This document shows, in pieces, positions 33,412-43,079 of a stretch of 64,000 nt of DNA. Below the pieces are notes generated by a model. The model was not told the DNA's origin, searched no databases, and saw nothing but the letters and a program-made list of their open reading frames with translations. The first letter of the stretch is position 1, and every line of letters starts with the position of its first letter. This DNA comes from Treponema medium (lineage in GTDB: Bacteria; Spirochaetota; Spirochaetia; Treponematales; Treponemataceae): NCBI RefSeq assembly GCF_017161265.1, contig NZ_CP031393.1:2542001-2606000 (forward strand). Reading direction: 5' to 3'. The translations under genes and the position numbers were made by a program.

Positions 33412-33941
33412 GTTGACTTCCGATAGAAATCCACTATCGATCGGCCGTAAGCGCGTTGATCGATGCGGGTTAATGATAGGATTTGGTCGGGCAGCTCTTT
33501 TTCTTTGGGGCGATGTATCAGCGTAAGCCCTCCGGCAGCAAGAATCGGTTTTTCGGCGATTGTATGTAACAGATCATAATGGAACTGATATGGGAAAGGG
33601 GGGTCAAGATAGATAATATCAAAGATATGTTTAGAGCGCTGAAGATAAAGCTCCACCGGCATACATTTACACTCAAGTTTTTTATCCGCAAGCGCGACAT
33701 TTTTTAACAAAATAGGGAATTTATCTTTATCTTTTTCCACCAATACGACAGGATATGCCCCTCGCGAATAGGCTTCAAGTCCGCACATACCGGATCCGGT
33801 AAAGAGATCTAAAAAAGATTTTCCTTCCAAATTACCTAAAATCCCAAAGAGCGATTCTCTCATTCTATCCATTGCCGGCCGGATAATACCCTTAGGGCAT
33901 TGAACTTGCCGGTTTTTCAGTGTTCCGCCTGTTATTCGCAT
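33402..33941 (-). CDS. rsmD: 16S rRNA guanine-N2 methyltransferase, RsmD-type
   Basis: This 179-residue methyltransferase matches RsmD: MRITGGTLKNRQVQCPKG at the start, RPAMDRMRESLFGILG, the SAM loop FLDLFTGSGMCGLEAYSRGA, and the catalytic DPPF motif in FDIIYLDPPFPYQFHY. RsmD methylates G966 of 16S rRNA. Its last residues and stop are formed by the end of the palindromic repeat at 33284-33411, so the C-terminal tail may have been altered by insertion. The unknown gene at 33952 lies 10 bp upstream on the same strand. Confidence 0.9.
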   Translation of the reverse strand: MRITGGTLKNRQVQCPKGIIRPAMDRMRESLFGILGNLEGKSFLDLFTGSGMCGLEAYSRGAYPVVLVEKDKDKFPILLKNVALADKKLECKCMPVELYLQRSKHIFDIIYLDPPFPYQFHYDLLHTIAEKPILAAGGLTLIHRPKEKELPDQILSLTRIDQRAYGRSIVDFYRKSTAF

Positions 33942-33951
33942 ATCGATATAT

Positions 33952-34392
33952 TTAAATACAAAGAAGCTGACTTAATTCATTTTGAGAAACAATCTGATAC
34001 GCATCAAGATTCTTATCACTTTCTTGAATCCGTTTTTCTATTCGGTCTTTTGTATCGGTATGCAGCTTATAATAAGCACTCAGATCGGTACCCGAAACAG
34101 GCAAAGTAATCTGTTTTTCGATTGTTTTAGCAGCGAATGCTTTTAAGAGCAATAAATAATCCGTTTCGCACGAATAGAGGCTCTGCATAATCGGAAGATA
34201 TTCAGGCAGATGAGAAAGATTCTGCACTTCGACAAATAGCGATTGCAGCGTATCAGATATAAAAGATATATCAGCAATGGTTTTTTCTAAAAACATATTT
34301 TCAGACAGTTCTAGCGTTAAACCTTCGGTGGTAATATTGATTATTTTTGCAAGTTGATACAGGTTATCATGAAATGCAGTATTTTTAAGCAT
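33952..34392 (-). CDS. Hypothetical protein, co-transcribed with rsmD
   Basis: This is a 146-residue protein I do not recognise. It appears mostly helical and acidic, without a signal peptide or membrane segment. Features include an N-terminal LKNTAFHDNLYQLAKIINIT and a charged helical region HTDTKDRIEKRIQESDKNLD. It lies 10 bp upstream of rsmD on the same strand, so they probably form one transcript, but this does not define a role. It may be a Treponema-restricted protein. Confidence 0.6.
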   Translation of the reverse strand: MLKNTAFHDNLYQLAKIINITTEGLTLELSENMFLEKTIADISFISDTLQSLFVEVQNLSHLPEYLPIMQSLYSCETDYLLLLKAFAAKTIEKQITLPVSGTDLSAYYKLHTDTKDRIEKRIQESDKNLDAYQIVSQNELSQLLCI

Positions 34393-34525
34393 AGAACGCC
34401 TCCCTTTCTACGTTTTCAGTATCGGCATTTTCGCAACAAATATGAGCTTTGCCGAATTTTGCGGGATTGTTAAGAAACAGTCTGACACGATTGTCTAGCC
34501 CTCTCTATTTATCTTGTAATTTTTT

Positions 34526-37500
34526 ATGCAATGTGGCAGTATGATACACATGGTTTCCAATAATAAACTTCAAATGGGAATAGATGTCGGATCGACGACC
34601 GTAAAAACGGTGATTTTATCCGCTGATAATTCCATAATATATAGCCGCTATGAACGGCACCGCGCAGACATCCGTAAAACAATTATCGTGGTGGTAACGG
34701 AAGCATTGGATGCAGCCGCAAAAATCTACGGCGACCATACTCAATTACAAGTCCGGGTAACCGGATCCGGCGGCTTGGCTGTTTCAAAGTGGCTCTCCGT
34801 ACCTTTTGTGCAGGAGGTTGTCGCCGCGGCTGTCGCTGTGCAAGCAAAGATTCCGCAAACCGATGTCGCAATCGAGTTGGGCGGTGAAGATGCTAAAATC
34901 ACCTACTTCGGCCATTCAGTTGAACAGCGTATGAACGGTACCTGTGCAGGCGGTACGGGCGCCTTTATCGACCAAATGGCGGCGCTCCTCGAAACCGATG
35001 CGACGGGGTTAAATGAACTTGCCAAAAATGCAACAACGATTTATCCCATTGCCGCCCGCTGCGGTGTCTTTGCAAAGACCGACGTACAGCCCCTCATCAA
35101 TGAAGGAGCACGGCGGGAAGATATTGCCGCAAGTATTTTTCAGGCGGTTGTCAGCCAAACGATTTCAGGCCTTGCGTGCGGAAAACCTATCCGCGGGCGT
35201 TGCGCCTTTTTGGGCGGCCCCTTACACTTTCTCGACCAGCTGCGGCAGCGGTTTATCGAAACACTGCACCTTGCGGATGACGAAATCATCGTGCCGGAAA
35301 ACTCCGAGCTATTTGTTGCGCTGGGCGCAGCGCTCAGTGCCGGATCCAATCAATCGTTGAGGGCATCGCCCCACCGAACCGTCCACAACGGCAGCGAATC
35401 GGCGGAAATTTCATGCACGGCGCCGACGCAGACACAGCTACTGCGAACGGGCTTCCGCGCTCAGCCGGATGCAACGCCTGAAATCACCAATACAACGGTA
35501 TTTACGAACCCCGCCGCGCTGACCATAGAAATACTGCGGAATAAACTCGGCTCCCTCGCCGATGCAGAAATGCAGGAAGTCCAGCGGCTGCCGCCTCTTT
35601 TTGAAAACGATGCGGCGCTTGCAGCTTTCCGTGAACGGCATGGGCGGGAGCGGGCAGAAACCGCTCCGCTTGAAGCAGCGGCCGGTCCCGTGTTCCTCGG
35701 CATGGATGCCGGTTCAACCACAACAAAGGCTGTGCTTATCGACCAAGAGGGAAGAATCCTCTGGCAGTTCTACGAATCAAATGCAGGCAATCCGGTCAAT
35801 CTTGCGGTAACCATGCTGCAATCCCTCTATAAACAAATTCCGAGCGGCGCGCGTATTGCCCGCTCTTTATCTACCGGCTACGGTGAAGGGCTCTTTCAAG
35901 CGGCTTTCGGTGTTGATACGGGAGAAGTTGAAACCATCGCACATCATCGCGCAGCCGATTTCTTTCTTCCCGGTGTCGAATTTTTGCTCGACATCGGCGG
36001 ACAGGATATGAAATGTATCCGTATGAAGAATAACTGTATCAGCTCCATCCAATTAAACGAAGCTTGCTCTTCGGGCTGCGGCAGCTTTTTGGATAACTTT
36101 GCCCGCTCGCTCGGTATGCAGGTTACAGACTTTTCAACTCAAGCGCTCCTCGCACCAAAGCCTATCGACCTCGGAAGCCGCTGTACGGTCTTTATGAACA
36201 GCCGTGTTAAGCAGGCGCAAAAAGAAGGAGCCTCCGTCGGCGATATTTCGGCGGGGCTTTCGTATTCGGTTATCAAAAACGCCCTCTTTAAGGTTATCAA
36301 ACTGAGAAATACCGCCGCTATCGGTGAAAAGGTCATCGTTCAAGGCGGGACATTCCACAATGATGCGGTATTGCGCGCTTTCGAGCTGATTACCGGCAGA
36401 GAAGCAGTGCGTCCGGATATCAGCGGCTTGATGGGTGCATTCGGCGCAGCGCTTCTCGCCCGCGACCAATGGAAGGAGCAAGGGGCAGACGTACACGTCC
36501 GCTCGAATATCTTACCGGCAGAAGGGCTTGATGCGCTAACCGTCAAGCTTGATCTTTCCCGTTGTGGCAAATGCGCCAACAACTGCCTTTTAACCGTCAA
36601 CCGATTTAATACACCCTCAGCGGGTACCCGCATCTTCATTACGGGAAACCGCTGCGAACGCGGCGCCGAAATAGCGGAAACGGAAAATGCTCAGTCAAAA
36701 GAATCGCCGTTAAAAGCCGGTAAAAAGAAACTGAATAACGGCATTCCCAATCTCTTCGATTGGAAGTATAAACGTATATTCTCGTATAAGCCGCTACCGG
36801 AGGCCGAAGCCGCACGGGGCGTTATCGGGATTCCGCGCGTGCTCAACCTATATGAAAACTATCCATTCTGGTTCACGCTTTTAACCGAGCTGAAATTCTC
36901 AGTAAAATTATCGCCGCGTTCCTCTCGTAAACTCTATGAACTGGGATTGGAATCCATCCCGTCGGAATCGGTATGTTACCCCGGTAAAATTTCTCACGGG
37001 CATATTGAAGCGCTCTTAAAAGCGGGCGTTACAACGATCTTCTATCCTTGTATACCCTACGAATTGAAAGAAGACCCTAAAGCAAATAACCATTTTAACT
37101 GCCCCGTTGTAACGAGCTATCCCGAAGTTCTCAAAAACAACATCGATGCGCTGCGGCAGGACGAACATATCCGTTTCCTTAACCCGTTTTTACCGCTCTA
37201 TAACGAAAAACGGCTTGGAGAGCGGCTCCATGAAGAACTCAATAAATATTGGGATATTCCGCTTGCCGAAATTCGCGCCGCCGTTCGGAAAGCGAAAGAG
37301 GAAGCGGAAGCGGTAAAAAAGGAGACCCAGTTCCAAGGCGAGGCTGCGCTCCGAACAATAAAAGAACAGAGGCTTATCGGTATTGTGCTTGCCGGACGGC
37401 CGTATCATCTTGATCCGGAAATCAATCATGGCATTCCAGAACTCTTGACGGGCTTAGGACTTGCCGTATTAACCGAGGATTCCGTTGCCCATTTAGGCAA

Positions 37501-39067
37501 ACTTCCCCGTCCGCTTCGGGTTGTAGACCAATGGGTATACCACAACCGGCTGTACCGCGCCGCCGAATTTGCCGCACGGCAGGATAACCTCGCGTTTATT
37601 CAACTGACCAGCTTCGGCTGCGGTCTGGATGCGGTTACCGCCGACCAAGTGCAGGAAATTACCGAAGCGAATGGGAAAATGTATACCCTGCTCAAAATCG
37701 ATGAAGGATCCAACCTCGGCGCGGTGCGCATCCGCATACGCAGCCTCATGGCCGCTATCCGCGAACGTAGCAAAGGCACGCCCGTCAAGGCGCCGGGATA
37801 CCGCGGCTTTAAACGAGTTGAATTTACCGAAGATATGAGCAAACGGTATACCGTTCTTGCGCCGCAGATGGCGCCTATCCACTTTGACTTACTGGAGGCA
37901 GCTTTTCAACATTCGGGATTCAATCTTGTCATATTGCCGGAAACCGATCCTCAGGCAATCGACTGTGGGTTACGATATGTGAACAACGATGCCTGCTATC
38001 CTGCCATTATCGTCGCGGGGCAGATGATTTCGGCGCTACAATCGGGTAAATACGATCTGAATGCGACGGCGCTCATCATCACGCAAACGGGGGGCGGGTG
38101 CCGTGCAACAAACTACATCGGGTTTATCCGGCGGGCGTTGGAAGATGCGGGCTTAGGATATATCCCTGTAATCGGGTTAAGTGCACAGCAGATTGAAAAA
38201 AATTCCGGCTTTAAACCGACATTCGGTTTAGCAGACCGCGCGTTAAAAGCGCTCTGCCTCGGTGATTTGCTGATGCGCGTACTCTACCGTACCCGCCCAT
38301 ACGAGCAGGAACAGGGTGCGGCAAATGCACTCTACCGGCGCTACGCAGACAGGATAAAGACCGAATTGAAACACATGACCGGGCGAGATTATCGCAGGGT
38401 TGTACGAGATATTGTACACGACTTTGATACGCTGCCGCTTATTCAAGAGGAAAAACCTCGAATCGGTGTAGTCGGTGAAATTTTAGTAAAATTCCATCCG
38501 ACAGCCAATAACGATATTGTCGGTACTATTGAGCGGGAAGGCGCCGAATGCGTTATGCCCGACTTGATGGACTTCTTCTTCTACTCGTTATTCGACGGGC
38601 TTTACTACGAAACTTCGCTGGAATCGAGCGCATTTAATCAGTTCAAATATCACGTTGCAATTTGGTATATCGAACGATACCGCAAGGGGATGAAAAAACA
38701 GCTGAATAAAAGCCATCGTTTCACCGCTCCCGAATCGATCTACAACTTGGCAAAGGGCGTTTACGGAGTTCTTGATTTAGGCAATGTCGCCGGTGAAGGC
38801 TGGTTCCTTACCGCCGAAATGGTCGAGCTTATCAAGTCTGGAGTTGTCAGCATCGCCTGTTTACAGCCGTTTGCCTGTCTCCCCAATCACGTTACCGGCA
38901 AGGGAATGATTAAAGAGTTGCGCCGGCGGTATCCCGATGCACAGATATCCGCAATCGATTTTGACCCGGGTGCAAGCGAGGTAAATCAGCTCAATCGTCT
39001 CAAGCTCCTGCTGGCAAATGCGCCCTACGGCGAACATCCAGACGAAATGAATCGGAAGCGCGCATAA
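34526..39067 (+). CDS. Giant fused acyl-CoA dehydratase activase (2-hydroxyacyl-CoA dehydratase activator family)
   Basis: This 1,513-residue cytosolic protein contains two BadF/BcrA/HgdC-type ASKHA ATPase domains. The first has [14 protein letters not shown] (about residues 18-31), cluster-ligand Cys regions [13 protein letters not shown] and [12 protein letters not shown]. The second starts [17 protein letters not shown] (about 389) with [11 protein letters not shown] and [18 protein letters not shown]2229 region follows ([18 protein letters not shown]), then a C-terminal part resembling the dehydratase D component. Single-domain HgdC uses ATP to drive an electron into 2-hydroxyacyl-CoA dehydratase; the role of these fused giants is not settled. 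The start is uncertain: Met at 34526, 34550 and 34574 are all possible and none has a ribosome site. Confidence 0.9.
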   Translation: MQCGSMIHMVSNNKLQMGIDVGSTTVKTVILSADNSIIYSRYERHRADIRKTIIVVVTEALDAAAKIYGDHTQLQVRVTGSGGLAVSKWLSVPFVQEVVAAAVAVQAKIPQTDVAIELGGEDAKITYFGHSVEQRMNGTCAGGTGAFIDQMAALLETDATGLNELAKNATTIYPIAARCGVFAKTDVQPLINEGARREDIAASIFQAVVSQTISGLACGKPIRGRCAFLGGPLHFLDQLRQRFIETLHLADDEIIVPENSELFVALGAALSAGSNQSLRASPHRTVHNGSESAEISCTAPTQTQLLRTGFRAQPDATPEITNTTVFTNPAALTIEILRNKLGSLADAEMQEVQRLPPLFENDAALAAFRERHGRERAETAPLEAAAGPVFLGMDAGSTTTKAVLIDQEGRILWQFYESNAGNPVNLAVTMLQSLYKQIPSGARIARSLSTGYGEGLFQAAFGVDTGEVETIAHHRAADFFLPGVEFLLDIGGQDMKCIRMKNNCISSIQLNEACSSGCGSFLDNFARSLGMQVTDFSTQALLAPKPIDLGSRCTVFMNSRVKQAQKEGASVGDISAGLSYSVIKNALFKVIKLRNTAAIGEKVIVQGGTFHNDAVLRAFELITGREAVRPDISGLMGAFGAALLARDQWKEQGADVHVRSNILPAEGLDALTVKLDLSRCGKCANNCLLTVNRFNTPSAGTRIFITGNRCERGAEIAETENAQSKESPLKAGKKKLNNGIPNLFDWKYKRIFSYKPLPEAEAARGVIGIPRVLNLYENYPFWFTLLTELKFSVKLSPRSSRKLYELGLESIPSESVCYPGKISHGHIEALLKAGVTTIFYPCIPYELKEDPKANNHFNCPVVTSYPEVLKNNIDALRQDEHIRFLNPFLPLYNEKRLGERLHEELNKYWDIPLAEIRAAVRKAKEEAEAVKKETQFQGEAALRTIKEQRLIGIVLAGRPYHLDPEINHGIPELLTGLGLAVLTEDSVAHLGKLPRPLRVVDQWVYHNRLYRAAEFAARQDNLAFIQLTSFGCGLDAVTADQVQEITEANGKMYTLLKIDEGSNLGAVRIRIRSLMAAIRERSKGTPVKAPGYRGFKRVEFTEDMSKRYTVLAPQMAPIHFDLLEAAFQHSGFNLVILPETDPQAIDCGLRYVNNDACYPAIIVAGQMISALQSGKYDLNATALIITQTGGGCRATNYIGFIRRALEDAGLGYIPVIGLSAQQIEKNSGFKPTFGLADRALKALCLGDLLMRVLYRTRPYEQEQGAANALYRRYADRIKTELKHMTGRDYRRVVRDIVHDFDTLPLIQEEKPRIGVVGEILVKFHPTANNDIVGTIEREGAECVMPDLMDFFFYSLFDGLYYETSLESSAFNQFKYHVAIWYIERYRKGMKKQLNKSHRFTAPESIYNLAKGVYGVLDLGNVAGEGWFLTAEMVELIKSGVVSIACLQPFACLPNHVTGKGMIKELRRRYPDAQISAIDFDPGASEVNQLNRLKLLLANAPYGEHPDEMNRKRA

Positions 39068-39070
39068 CAC

Positions 39071-39397
39071 GGAACTCAGTTTTTGCCTAACACTGTCAAT
39101 AAATGATGAAGATCCATAAGGCAATCGAACATAATATGGGACAGAGGGATTTTCTTGAAATTTTTATTTTTATAGATTCTGGCAAAATTCAATGCAAGTT
39201 TTCGTGATATATTCATATTTTTTTGAATATTTTCATTTTGCGCCCTGAAATAATCTTCCATGCAGCGCACACCAAGCAGCCAATGAATGGTTTCAAGGCT
39301 CCATTCTATTCTTGCATAGTGAAGTATGTCGTTTGATTTGCCTTCGACACTTTTATTATTGCTTATTTTTTGAGTAGCCTTTTGAAAACTGAGTTCC
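39071..39397 (-). mobile_element. Internally deleted ISAs1-family insertion sequence remnant
   Basis: Inverted ends ggaactcagtttt (39071-39083) and aaaactgagttcc (39385-39397) bound about 327 bp. The minus strand encodes only the transposase C terminus: KSNDILHYARIEWSLETIHW, then LLGVRCMEDYFRAQNENIQK, down to a stop at 39076. These residues match the end of ISAs1-type DDE transposases. Most of the gene is gone, so it cannot move by itself but could be mobilised in trans. The left end lies 3 bp after the stop of the activase gene. I see no clear target duplication. Confidence 0.8.
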
Positions 39398-39529
39398 GCT
39401 GAAGGGTAACATATCCTATTGCGTTATAAAATGGATAATGGTATAGTAGATCAATATTAAAGAACTCCTTAGATTAGACATTCAGGCTCTCTATATAGAG
39501 CCTTTAAAGAGCATGTGGAGATTACCCGG

Positions 39530-40111
39530 ATGGAAAAAATAGTAAAATTGTTGCACCGCAAAAGCTGTGTAGTGCTTACGGCACTGTGTGTGCTGACTTT
39601 TAGTACTTGCCGCTTTCCATACACGGTAAAAAATGCCCGTTTTAAAAATGAGTTTTCATGGGTGTATGCTGAAAAAGATTTTAACTTTAAAAATGCCGAC
39701 AAGGTGCAAGGAACTTTTACATTGCCTAAAAATGTTAAGCATAAGGGATTGTGTTTTGTTGCAATGTTTCCGGCAACTTTCCGTAATAATAAGTGGAGTG
39801 CTGTTATAAAAATACCTTACAAGCTTACTCTTACATGGGACGGCGGCAGCTTATTAAAAGAAGAAGATGTAGAAGCAAAAAGTGATTGGTTCGGACTTAA
39901 TGTGTATTTCTCCGAGGAGGAGATAAGAAAACTGCCGGTACAACAAACAATTATCTATACATTGGAATATGAAGCCGGTGTATATACTAAACTACAGGAT
40001 ACAGCTGAGCTTGATAAGCTCGCCGATCTGCAGGATCATCCTGAAAGCTATCCGAACTTTTATGACGCGGTCTTTGTTGTAGCCGAGCGCTCAACAAAGA
40101 AGATGCCATAA
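39530..40111 (+). CDS. Hypothetical secreted protein or lipoprotein
   Basis: This approximately 193-residue protein starts MEKIVKLLHRKSCVVLTALC followed by VLTFSTC, a possible spirochaete lipobox, though Thr at the -1 position is atypical. The mature part is rich in Lys, Phe and beta-prone residues (FKNADKVQGTFTLPKN) and I recognise no domain. The ATG at 39530 is preferred because gtggag lies 9 bp upstream; the upstream GTG at 39515 is part of that site. A short hairpin (ggctct-ctatat-agagcc, 39485-39502) precedes it. No partner gene hints at function. Confidence 0.65.
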   Translation: MEKIVKLLHRKSCVVLTALCVLTFSTCRFPYTVKNARFKNEFSWVYAEKDFNFKNADKVQGTFTLPKNVKHKGLCFVAMFPATFRNNKWSAVIKIPYKLTLTWDGGSLLKEEDVEAKSDWFGLNVYFSEEEIRKLPVQQTIIYTLEYEAGVYTKLQDTAELDKLADLQDHPESYPNFYDAVFVVAERSTKKMP

Positions 40112-40166
40112 GCTTAAAATTAGAAATGATATTTTTAGGGAATTCATATTTTTTTTGACGGGGTAC

Positions 40167-40194
40167 TTGACACGTAATGCAAAGGGGATATAAT
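40167..40194 (+). promoter_or_regulatory. Consensus promoter abutting a pentanucleotide repeat
   Basis: TTGACA (40167-40172) and TATAAT (40189-40194) are both perfect and 16 bp apart. The -10 box overlaps the only ATG (40193) in front of the repeat, so transcription would start inside the repeat, near 40201. Change in repeat number would therefore alter the 5' end of the mRNA. Confidence 0.65.
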
Positions 40195-40195
40195 G

Positions 40196-40235
40196 CAACT
40201 CAACTCAACTCAACTCAACTCAACTCAACTCAACT
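40196..40235 (+). repeat. Eight tandem copies of CAACT at the start of a glycosyltransferase gene
   Basis: Forty bases consist of eight exact caact units, directly after ATG 40193. Reading from that ATG gives QLNST repeats, then a stop at 40272-40274, so it is out of frame with the glycosyltransferase. One more unit (nine) or two fewer (six) would put it in frame. Exact short tandem repeats at a gene start are the hallmark of slipped-strand phase variation. Confidence 0.85.
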
Positions 40236-40250
40236 CGATTCAGACGGATT

Positions 40251-41381
40251 TTGCTCGTTTTAGATCAATATGATGGAGAAAATAACGGTACTACGATGAC
40301 TGCCCGCCGATTGGCAGAAGGGCTTCGAAACGTTGGATACGAAGTAAAGATTGTAAGTACGGGAAAAGAAGCGCCTGATAAATTCGTAGTTCCGCCGCTT
40401 ACAATGCCGTCTTTTATGCGTAATATTATCAGTGCTCAGGGCATGATAATCGCAGGATCGGATAAAGAAACTCTCAGAAAAGCAATCGCATGGGCGAATT
40501 TAGTTCATTTTGTCATGCCTTTTTTTCTTTCTAATGCAGGAGTTAAGATTGCGCAGGAATTAGGCGTACCGCATACGGCGGCTTTTCATGTCCAGCCACA
40601 AAATATTACCTATTCAATCGGTATGGGAACCGCTAAACTTCCCAATACCTTTCTATACAACTTGATGCGTGATCATTTTTTTAAGTACTTCAGACGTATT
40701 CACTGCCCAAGCCGTTTTATTGCTCATCAGCTTGAAGAACATGGATATACAGCGCAACGCTATGTCATTTCCAATGGTGTTGATCCTCACTTTCGATATA
40801 TCAAAGCTGAAAAGCCTACGGAATTGCAAGACCGTTTAGTTATTCTGATGATCGGCAGGCTTTCAAAAGAAAAACGCCAAGACCTCCTCATGGAAGCAGC
40901 AAAGCTTTCTCGTTATGCAAACCGTATTCAGCTTATCTTTGCCGGAAAAGGTCCACTTAAAAAACAATATCAAAAACAAGGAACAGCGTTGCCGCACCAG
41001 CCTATCTTTACGTTTTGCACACAGGAAGAACTTATCACGATTATATCGTATGCCGATCTGTATGTGCATACTGCCGATGCCGAAATTGAAGCGATTGCCT
41101 GTATCGAAGCTTTTTCATGCGGCTTAGTACCCGTCATTGCAAACAGCGATCAATCGGCTACGCCTCAGTTTGCTCTTGATGACAGGAGTTTATTTGAGGC
41201 GGGTAATGCCCGTGCACTTGCGGATAAAATCGATTATTGGTTTGACCATCCGGAAGAGCGCAAGGCACAGGAAATCCGCTACGCCGAATACGGTAAAGAG
41301 TTTGACCATGCGCGCTGTGTGGCGCAGATGGTACGTATGTTTGAAGAAGAAATGAATGATCCTTTTTACGGCAGCCGGTAA
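40251..41381 (+). CDS. GT4-family glycosyltransferase, probably phase variable
   Basis: The 376-codon frame encodes a GT-B fold enzyme. The N-terminal acceptor domain starts LVLDQYDGENNGTTMTARRL. The C-terminal donor domain has LVILMIGRLSKEKRQDLLME, LIFAGKGPL and the E-x7-E type region EIEAIACIEAFSCGLVPVI. It resembles glucosyl-diacylglycerol-type synthases that glycosylate membrane lipids, but surface-glycan transfer is also possible. Sequence before the TTG at 40251 (FRRIL) also looks native, so the true N terminus lies upstream. From ATG 40193 with nine repeats it would read through; with the eight seen here it is off, leaving TTG 40251 as a weak start. Confidence 0.85.
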   Translation: MLVLDQYDGENNGTTMTARRLAEGLRNVGYEVKIVSTGKEAPDKFVVPPLTMPSFMRNIISAQGMIIAGSDKETLRKAIAWANLVHFVMPFFLSNAGVKIAQELGVPHTAAFHVQPQNITYSIGMGTAKLPNTFLYNLMRDHFFKYFRRIHCPSRFIAHQLEEHGYTAQRYVISNGVDPHFRYIKAEKPTELQDRLVILMIGRLSKEKRQDLLMEAAKLSRYANRIQLIFAGKGPLKKQYQKQGTALPHQPIFTFCTQEELITIISYADLYVHTADAEIEAIACIEAFSCGLVPVIANSDQSATPQFALDDRSLFEAGNARALADKIDYWFDHPEERKAQEIRYAEYGKEFDHARCVAQMVRMFEEEMNDPFYGSR

Positions 41382-41407
41382 AACTGCCGTAAGGTTGCCT
41401 GTGTTAC

Positions 41408-43061
41408 TTAGTGGTACGAAAAATCGCTATCGCCGATAAACTCCCGTAAAATGGACTGGCCGTGTACGAAAGAGGGAGAGACCGAAAGGAAGTTATTCAG
41501 GAAGATGAGCAGCCGAGATGCTTCGCTGTATGCCGGATCGGTGGGCTTTACCGCACGGAGCAGCGGTTCCGCATAAAATTTTCAGTACCGAAAGTTCATA
41601 ATCAAGCGCCGTATTAAAGATAACGTCGGCGGTATTTTGGTACGGGAAAATATGTTTTGCCTCTCCAGCCCGCACATCCGACCACATACCGATGGTAATC
41701 GAAGCGGAACTTCCTCTAAATTGAGCATCACGCACGATACGCCGCAAGAGCCGGTTATCGGAAGTCGGTATCCGGTTGTGATCATCCAAGGTCAGCTGTG
41801 TTAATGCCGAAAGATATATTTTAAATTTAAGCGAAGCGTCTATCTGCGGGGTTAAATTGTCATTTAATCCGTGTATTCCTTCCAAAATAAGAATAGAGCG
41901 GCTGTTAAGGCGGAGTTTTTTTCCTGTATAAAACCGTTCGCCTGTTTTGAAATTATAAGACGGCAACTCAACTTCTTCACCTGCAAACAGTTTAAGCAAC
42001 AGCTCATTCAAAAGCGGAACATCCAAAGATTCAAGACATTCAAAGTCGAGTTTTCCGTCCTTATCGCGCGGGGTCTTATCTCTGCCGACATAATAATCGT
42101 CAAGGCTGATAACATACGGTTCATATCCTACGACGCGCAACTGCATCGAAAGCTTTTTTGCAGAGGTTGTTTTTCCTGAACTGGACGGCCCCGCAATTAG
42201 AATCACTTTGACATTTCCTCTGTTTCTAATTTGCTCAGCAATGTGCGCCAGTTTATTATTCTGCAATGTTTCCGTAATTTCAACAAAGTCTTTAGTTTTA
42301 CGGTTTTCGATAATTTCATTTAATTGACCGACGGAAGAAACGCCGATCACCTTACCCCACGTTTTATATTCTTTGTACACAGTAAAAAGATGCGGGATGT
42401 CTTTAAATTTTGGCAACGTGTCGGTATCGGCGGTCGCAGGAAAGCGAAGCAAAAAACCGTCCTCGTACTTCATTAATCCGAATACTTTTAAATAGCCGAC
42501 ACGATCCATCAGCGGCTGGAAGTATAAGTCGTAATAATCGTCGAGTATATTGATCGTGATTTTCGGTCTGCTATTGTAGGAAAGCAGCCGGTATGCATCG
42601 GGCTGATTAGTGTTTGCGAAGAGCTCCAAGGCTTCGGCATACGCGACTGATTGCGTTTGTATCGGTAAATCCGCATCGACCATTTCATGCATTTTATCTT
42701 CGATTAGCTTGAGATCGATATCGGAGGCATGGGCACCTTCAAAAGTGTAATAGTACGAGTAGCCGAAGCTGTGTCCAACCAAGAGCCGTAAATCGGGATA
42801 CACTTTTCGTGCGGCAGCGGCTAACAGAAAACACAGCGTGCGCCGGTAAATATTTGAGCCTTCGTAGGTTCCTTTTAATACAGGCTTTATGGTAGCGCGC
42901 ACATCAATCATCTTGTTTAACGGAACCAATTCGTTATTTACTTTCATACCGAATGCAACCGTCTCCGGCTCTCTACAATATGCCAATGCGGCACGTGCAG
43001 AAATCGGTTCGACAAACTGTTTTTTTGAACCGTCCGGAAATGTAATCTCAAACCCTTTCAT
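41408..43061 (-). CDS. Nucleoside (uridine-type) kinase with N-terminal TGS domain; frameshift near the 3' end
   Basis: The N terminus carries a TGS-like domain and ThrRS-like second region. A phosphoribulokinase/uridine kinase domain follows with Walker A LIAGPSSSGKTTSAKKLS and the substrate region ISLDDYYVGRD. The ATG at 43061 is chosen over 43076 because ggagg lies 5 bp upstream. In the given sequence the frame ends at 41493 with an atypical tail (CGTAAPCGKAHRSG). Removing one A from the minus-strand AAAA run (41579-41582) restores LKFYAEPLLRAVKPTDPAYS and on to a stop at 41408. This is either an assembly error or a real recent mutation. Substrate is inferred from family. Confidence 0.85.
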
Positions 43062-43079
43062 AAAAGCCTCCGCCATGGC

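Noticed and set aside
40196-40235. Short tandem repeat as a CRISPR array
   Set aside because: The units are 5 bp with no spacers; it is a simple-sequence tract at a gene start.
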